A stretch of DNA of 9,264 nucleotides from Deltaproteobacteria bacterium. Lineage in GTDB: Bacteria; Myxococcota_A; UBA9160; JAFDET01. The stretch spans positions 1 to 9,264 of the forward strand of contig JAFDET010000250.1 in assembly GCA_019310195.1 (NCBI GenBank), in the 5' to 3' direction. The position numbers and the translations under genes are program-made. The notes under the pieces were generated by a model. The model was not told where the DNA came from. It saw nothing but the letters and a program-made list of their open reading frames with translations, and did not search any database. Position 1 is the stretch's first letter; each line of letters opens with the position of its first letter. This document shows, piece by piece, positions 6,566-9,264 of this stretch.

Positions 6566-7407
6566 GGAGTCTCCATGAACTGCTTGAACGCCTCCGCGTA
6601 GTCCGGGTGCCAGCGCGAGAGCGCGGGGCGGTTCTCGACGAGATCGCCGGCCGTCCAGAGGATCCGCTTCTCGTCCTGCTCGCGCGTCGTCTCGTTGTCG
6701 GGGCACAGGATGTAGAAATCGTTCCGGGCGATACCTTCGAGCAGGAAGTCGGCGACCTGTTGCGCCGTCCACGCGCCGGCGGGCCTCTCCTTGAGGAAGC
6801 GGGCGACCATGCCGGTGTAGGTAAACCCGGGGATGAGCAGGTGCGCGGTGACCTTGCACTCGGGGTTCTGGCGCAGCGTATGCGCAAGCCCCTCGGTCAG
6901 CGACTTCACACCGGACTTGCTGACGTTGTAGGCAGTGTCGCCGGGCGGCTGCGTGATGCCCTGCTTCGAGCCCGTGTTGATCACAAGGCCGGGCTCGCCG
7001 CTGCCGACCATGGCGGGAACAAAGCGCTGCACCCCATGCAGGACGCCCATCAGGTTCACGCCCAGGACCCGCTGCCATCCCTCGGGGTTCGACAGCGCAT
7101 CGCCGCCACCGCCGGTGCCGGCGTTGTTCATCACCACCGAGACCGGACCGAAGCGCTCGCCGACGGCCTCGGCCAGCCGGTCGACGGACGCCGGGTCGGA
7201 TACGTCGGTGGGCTGGGCGAAGACACGGTCCGCCGCCTCGATCCCGGCGACCGCCTCGCTCAAAGCGGCGTCATCCTGGTCCGCCAAGCAGACCCGGAGG
7301 CCCAACGCGGCGAAGCGCTTCGCCGTGGCCAGGCCGATCCCGCTGGCGGCCCCCGTGATCACGGCGGCATTGCCGGCTTTCAGGGCGGGGTGGGCAGGCG
7401 TCTCCAT
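6562..7407 (-). CDS. SDR family NAD(P)-dependent oxidoreductase (classical)
   Basis: A 281-residue classical short-chain dehydrogenase/reductase. The cofactor loop T18-G-A-A-S-G-I-G25 is followed by Asp43 at the end of the second strand (C-L-A-D-Q-D), which favours NAD(H) over NADP(H). N-N-A-G is at 94-97, and the catalytic tetrad Asn119, Ser147, Tyr160 and Lys164 is complete with normal spacing; the P-G motif is at 193-194. The ~50-residue tail after about 230 is longer than the minimal fold. It probably interconverts an alcohol and a ketone or aldehyde; substrate unknown. A very strong AAGGAGG (7413-7419) lies 5 nt before the ATG. First gene of the minus-strand run with the NAD(P)H-binding protein, the nuclease and the SRPBCC protein. 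The protein both starts and ends with METP; at the 3' end these codons carry the next gene's ribosome binding site. Confidence 0.93.
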   Translation of the reverse strand: METPAHPALKAGNAAVITGAASGIGLATAKRFAALGLRVCLADQDDAALSEAVAGIEAADRVFAQPTDVSDPASVDRLAEAVGERFGPVSVVMNNAGTGGGGDALSNPEGWQRVLGVNLMGVLHGVQRFVPAMVGSGEPGLVINTGSKQGITQPPGDTAYNVSKSGVKSLTEGLAHTLRQNPECKVTAHLLIPGFTYTGMVARFLKERPAGAWTAQQVADFLLEGIARNDFYILCPDNETTREQDEKRILWTAGDLVENRPALSRWHPDYAEAFKQFMETP

Positions 7408-7430
7408 GGATCCCTCCTTCTCCGGGCCCG

Positions 7431-7444
7431 GTGATCACGGCGGC
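7431..7444. repeat. 14-bp direct repeat, second copy at 7355-7368
   Basis: GTGATCACGGCGGC occurs here and again at 7355-7368 inside the SDR gene, where it encodes part of A-A-V-I-T-G-A. The copies are 76 bp apart, and their flanks also resemble each other (GC-rich GGCC tracts). Each contains the 8-bp palindrome GTGATCAC. This may be chance in GC-rich DNA, a remnant of duplication, or paired operator half-sites. Confidence 0.3.
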
Positions 7445-7484
7445 GGGCCGGCCGGTCGAAGCCACTGCCGCCGGGCTCGGTTTC

Positions 7485-7490
7485 GTTATA
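7485..7490 (-). promoter_or_regulatory. candidate -10 hexamer of the SDR operon
   Basis: Read on the minus strand this is TATAAC, the most AT-rich hexamer in the surroundings, 77 bp before the SDR start. A TTGACA-like -35 at the right spacing is not evident. Confidence 0.3.
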
Positions 7491-7654
7491 GACCAGGTTG
7501 GCGCCGGACTGGAGCACGCGAAGCGCGAACACGCCGTCGCCCCCGAAAAAGCCGGTGCTCGGGCCCGAGAAGGTGAGCAACGAGCCCATCTGTGCGTTGG
7601 AGCCCGGCTGGGCGGCGAGCGGCAGCGGAGGGTCCCAGGCGGGCCAGAGGGCGC

Positions 7655-7668
7655 TTCCGGTTCCGGAA
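7655..7668. promoter_or_regulatory. small inverted repeat upstream of the lysine-rich gene
   Basis: TTCCGG and CCGGAA arms are separated by TT, giving a perfect two-fold symmetric site 58 bp before the lysine-rich gene. It could be a regulator site for that gene. It is short and GC-rich, so chance is a real alternative. Confidence 0.2.
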
Positions 7669-7726
7669 AGCGTGCTCCGGTCAGATTCTCTCGGGCTGGG
7701 CCGTTTGGCCGGGGTATCCTTGGTCC

Positions 7727-7828
7727 ATGGCGAAATCTCAAGACAAGAAGCGCACCGACAAGACGAACAAGCCCAAGCTCACGCCGAAGGAGAAGAAGCT
7801 CAAGAAGCAAGCGAAGAAGAGCAAGTAG
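7727..7828 (+). CDS. 33-residue lysine-rich mini-protein
   Basis: ATG to TAG encodes 33 residues: 14 lysines and one arginine against two aspartates and one glutamate, so it is strongly positive. The body is spaced K-K, K-x-K and K-K-x-K-K clusters around T-K-N/P segments, with no hydrophobic core, so it is likely disordered and could bind nucleic acid, ribosomes or acidic proteins. Nearly all lysines use AAG, matching the GC-rich codon use of neighbouring genes, whereas the first codons use AAA, TCT and CAA, as often seen near initiation sites. There is no good ribosome binding site; a possible -10 TATCCT (7714-7719) sits so close that a leaderless transcript is conceivable. I believe similar short lysine-rich proteins are annotated as hypothetical in other bacteria, but cannot verify it here. 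Confidence 0.55.
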   Translation: MAKSQDKKRTDKTNKPKLTPKEKKLKKQAKKSK

Positions 7829-8018
7829 AGCGCGCAAGCGCCGTCCGCCTCGTCGCTGCCCACAGCGAGCTCGTTTCTGCGCAGTAGCGTAAGAGAAGAC
7901 CGCAGTGGGCCGGACTGGCGCTGCTCTGCGCACCGTCACCCCAACGCGCCGGTTGTTCCGCCGGCCCTGCGTCGTGGTGTTGGTATCGGCGGCAAAGTCG
8001 GCGCTCGAGGCCGAGGGG
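7829..8018. other. 190-bp intergenic region, nothing recognised
   Basis: It separates the lysine-rich gene from the convergent P450 3' end. I see no convincing stem-loop followed by a T-tract on either strand, no tRNA-like fold and no supported reading frame. The only symmetric element is a weak GCCGG/CCGGC pair around 7950-7970. Confidence 0.4.
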
Positions 8019-9264
8019 CTACCGGGGGTGGACGCGTACCGGAAGCTCTGTAAAGCCCTTCACGAAGTTGGACCGGACCCGAACCGGGTCCCCGACCACC
8101 TCCACCTCACGGAAGCGCACCAGGATCTCTTCCCAGAGGATGCGGAGCTGCATCTCGGCGAGGCGGCTGCCCATGCAGAAGTGGACACCCCAGCCGAAGG
8201 ACAAGTGCTGCTTTGCGTTCTCGCGATCGATGAGGAACTCGTCGGCGCGGTCGATGACGGTCTCGTCCCGATTGCCCGACACGTACCACATGACGACCTT
8301 GTCGCCCTTCTTGATCTGCTTCCCGGCGAGCTCCGTGTCCTGGGTTGCCGTTCGTCGCATGTGGGCCAGGGGCGTCTGCCAGCGGATGATCTCGCTCACC
8401 ATGTTCGGGATCAGATCCGGGTTGTCCCGCAGCTTCTGATACTCCTTTGGATTCTCGTTCAAGGCCAGGACACCGCCGGACATCGAATTTCGTGTGGTGT
8501 CATTTCCGCCCACGATCAGCAGCACCAGCGTCCCCAGATACTCCATGGGGGACAGACCCTGGGTGGCGATCCCATTGGCCAGCGCGGTCACCAGATCCAG
8601 ACGGTCGCCCTGCGGCTTGTTCTCGCGCTCCTTCCAGAGCCCGGTGAATACCTCGAGACATTTCATGAGCGCGGCCCGGCGTTCGTCTTCCGTGATGCCT
8701 ACGGCGCCCACCTGCTCCGGACTGGCCGTGGCCATGTCCGACCAGAAGGTGAGCTTGCGCCGCTGCTCGTAGGGGAAGTCGAACAGGGTTGCGAGCATTC
8801 CGGTGGTCAGCTCGATCGAAACCCGATCCACCCAGTCGAAGGTCTCGCCCAGCGGCAGGCCATCCAGGGTCTCGCTGACCCGCTCGCGGATCTGGGACTC
8901 GAGCCTCTTCAGGTTGCGCGGACCCGCCACGGGTTGCACGACCTTGCGGTGGGCGATGTGCCTGGGCCCGTCCATCGTGATGAAACCGGCCTCGAGCGGG
9001 AAGTCCGGATCAGGGTCACCCACCACGATGCTGCGCGCAGACGAGAATATCTCGGGGTTCTTCTCGACGTAGAGGATGTCGTCGAACCGGGTGACCGACC
9101 AATAGGGGCCGAACTCACTCTCCGCGCAGTAGTGAACGGGATCCTCGTTTCGCAGGCGCTCGAAGTATCCCCAGAGCGTATCGGTCTCGAAGATCTCCGA
9201 ATCCGAGACGTCGATCTTGTCGAGCGGGATGGAATAGGGATCGGCGCCGGCCTGCCCCTTGGAG
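8019..9264 (-). CDS. cytochrome P450, CYP153-like alkane/fatty-acid hydroxylase (5' end outside window)
   Basis: 414 residues are visible; the frame stays open to the window edge, so the first few codons are missing (bacterial P450s are about 400-430 long). Numbering from the first visible residue: I-helix V-G-G-N-D-T-T (251-257), ExxR as E291-I-I-R294, and heme loop F-G-W-G-V-H-F-C363-M-G with Cys363 as the iron ligand. Several stretches (F-D-W-V-D-R-V-S-I-E-L-T-T, L-L-I-V-G-G-N-D-T-T-R-N-S, E-I-I-R-W-Q-T-P-L-A-H-M-R-R-T-A, V-V-M-W-Y-V-S-G-N-R-D) are hallmarks I associate with CYP153, which hydroxylates alkanes or fatty acids at the terminal carbon using ferredoxin and ferredoxin reductase. 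No redox partner lies downstream; one could lie upstream beyond the edge. A GTG at 9026 is internal, since the upstream sequence is clearly P450. Confidence 0.92.
   Translation of the reverse strand, partial: SKGQAGADPYSIPLDKIDVSDSEIFETDTLWGYFERLRNEDPVHYCAESEFGPYWSVTRFDDILYVEKNPEIFSSARSIVVGDPDPDFPLEAGFITMDGPRHIAHRKVVQPVAGPRNLKRLESQIRERVSETLDGLPLGETFDWVDRVSIELTTGMLATLFDFPYEQRRKLTFWSDMATASPEQVGAVGITEDERRAALMKCLEVFTGLWKERENKPQGDRLDLVTALANGIATQGLSPMEYLGTLVLLIVGGNDTTRNSMSGGVLALNENPKEYQKLRDNPDLIPNMVSEIIRWQTPLAHMRRTATQDTELAGKQIKKGDKVVMWYVSGNRDETVIDRADEFLIDRENAKQHLSFGWGVHFCMGSRLAEMQLRILWEEILVRFREVEVVGDPVRVRSNFVKGFTELPVRVHPR

Larger units (their letters stand above)
7408..7726. other. 319-bp stretch without a confident gene
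   Basis: It holds the SDR leader with its ribosome binding site (7413-7419), a possible SDR -10 hexamer (7485-7490), a small inverted repeat (7655-7668) and the upstream region of the lysine-rich gene. On the minus strand a frame open from 7778 to 7380 has protein-like composition around 7450-7650 (for example G-S-L-L-T-F-S-G-P-S-T-G-F-F-G-G-D), but its only ATG (7589) lacks a ribosome binding site and its end runs out of frame into the SDR start. Confidence 0.5.

Noticed and set aside
5883..6887. Upstream extension of the nuclease frame, making a 637-residue protein
   Set aside because: The added part is arginine-rich antisense-like sequence overlapping the NAD(P)H-binding and SDR genes in another frame; the GIY-YIG homology begins well inside the shorter form.
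7271..7939. A 222-codon minus-strand frame across the SDR leader and lysine-rich gene
   Set aside because: Low-complexity leucine/arginine-rich translation antisense to the lysine codons and out of frame with the SDR; no start signal.
1..9264. CRISPR arrays, tRNA or rRNA genes, insertion sequences, defence or toxin-antitoxin systems
   Set aside because: No regularly spaced repeats, clover-leaf sequences, transposase motifs or known defence genes were seen on either strand; the lone GIY-YIG nuclease has no partner suggesting a defence module.

Overview
This is a high-GC bacterial window (strong G/C preference at third codon positions, AAGGAG-type ribosome binding sites). Its gene content is typical of an environmental, lipid- or hydrocarbon-degrading proteobacterium, myxobacterium or related uncultured lineage. 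The sequence alone does not fix the taxon. The CYP153-type P450, crotonase, short-chain dehydrogenase and alpha/beta hydrolases all point to metabolism of hydrophobic compounds. No rRNA, tRNA, CRISPR array, insertion sequence or phage gene is visible.

Layout. (1) Positions 1-2456, minus strand: a 14-helix DHA2-type MFS exporter is followed after 15 bp by an alpha/beta hydrolase, then by the first 12 codons of a gene leaving the left edge that seems to begin with a signal peptide. (2) Positions 2457-2684: a divergent intergenic region. (3) Positions 2685-4431, plus strand: a crotonase-fold enoyl-CoA hydratase/isomerase and, 28 bp on, a second alpha/beta hydrolase with an N-terminal membrane anchor. 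(4) Positions 4457-7407, minus strand: a compact run, read from right to left, of a classical short-chain dehydrogenase, an NAD(P)H-binding atypical SDR overlapping it by 4 bp (GTGA), a stand-alone GIY-YIG (UvrC-N-like) nuclease, and a SRPBCC/polyketide-cyclase-like protein. (5) Positions 7408-8018: a gene-poor stretch holding one tiny plus-strand gene for a 33-residue protein that is 42% lysine. (6) Positions 8019-9264, minus strand: a nearly complete P450 with strong CYP153 (alkane/fatty-acid terminal hydroxylase) character, running off the right edge.

How they may work together (inference): CYP153 would activate a hydrocarbon or fatty acid by terminal hydroxylation, the SDRs could oxidise or reduce alcohols and ketones, the crotonase would act on acyl-CoA intermediates, the hydrolases would cleave esters or similar bonds, and the MFS pump would export toxic intermediates or xenobiotics. 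These sit in at least three separate transcription units, so a single pathway is not shown.

I do not see a clear new multi-gene system. The items most worth a second look are the lysine-rich mini-protein, the stand-alone GIY-YIG nuclease with an unassigned C-terminal half, the crotonase that lacks both classical hydratase glutamates but keeps an ECI2-like one, and an unexplained coding-like stretch upstream of the SDR.
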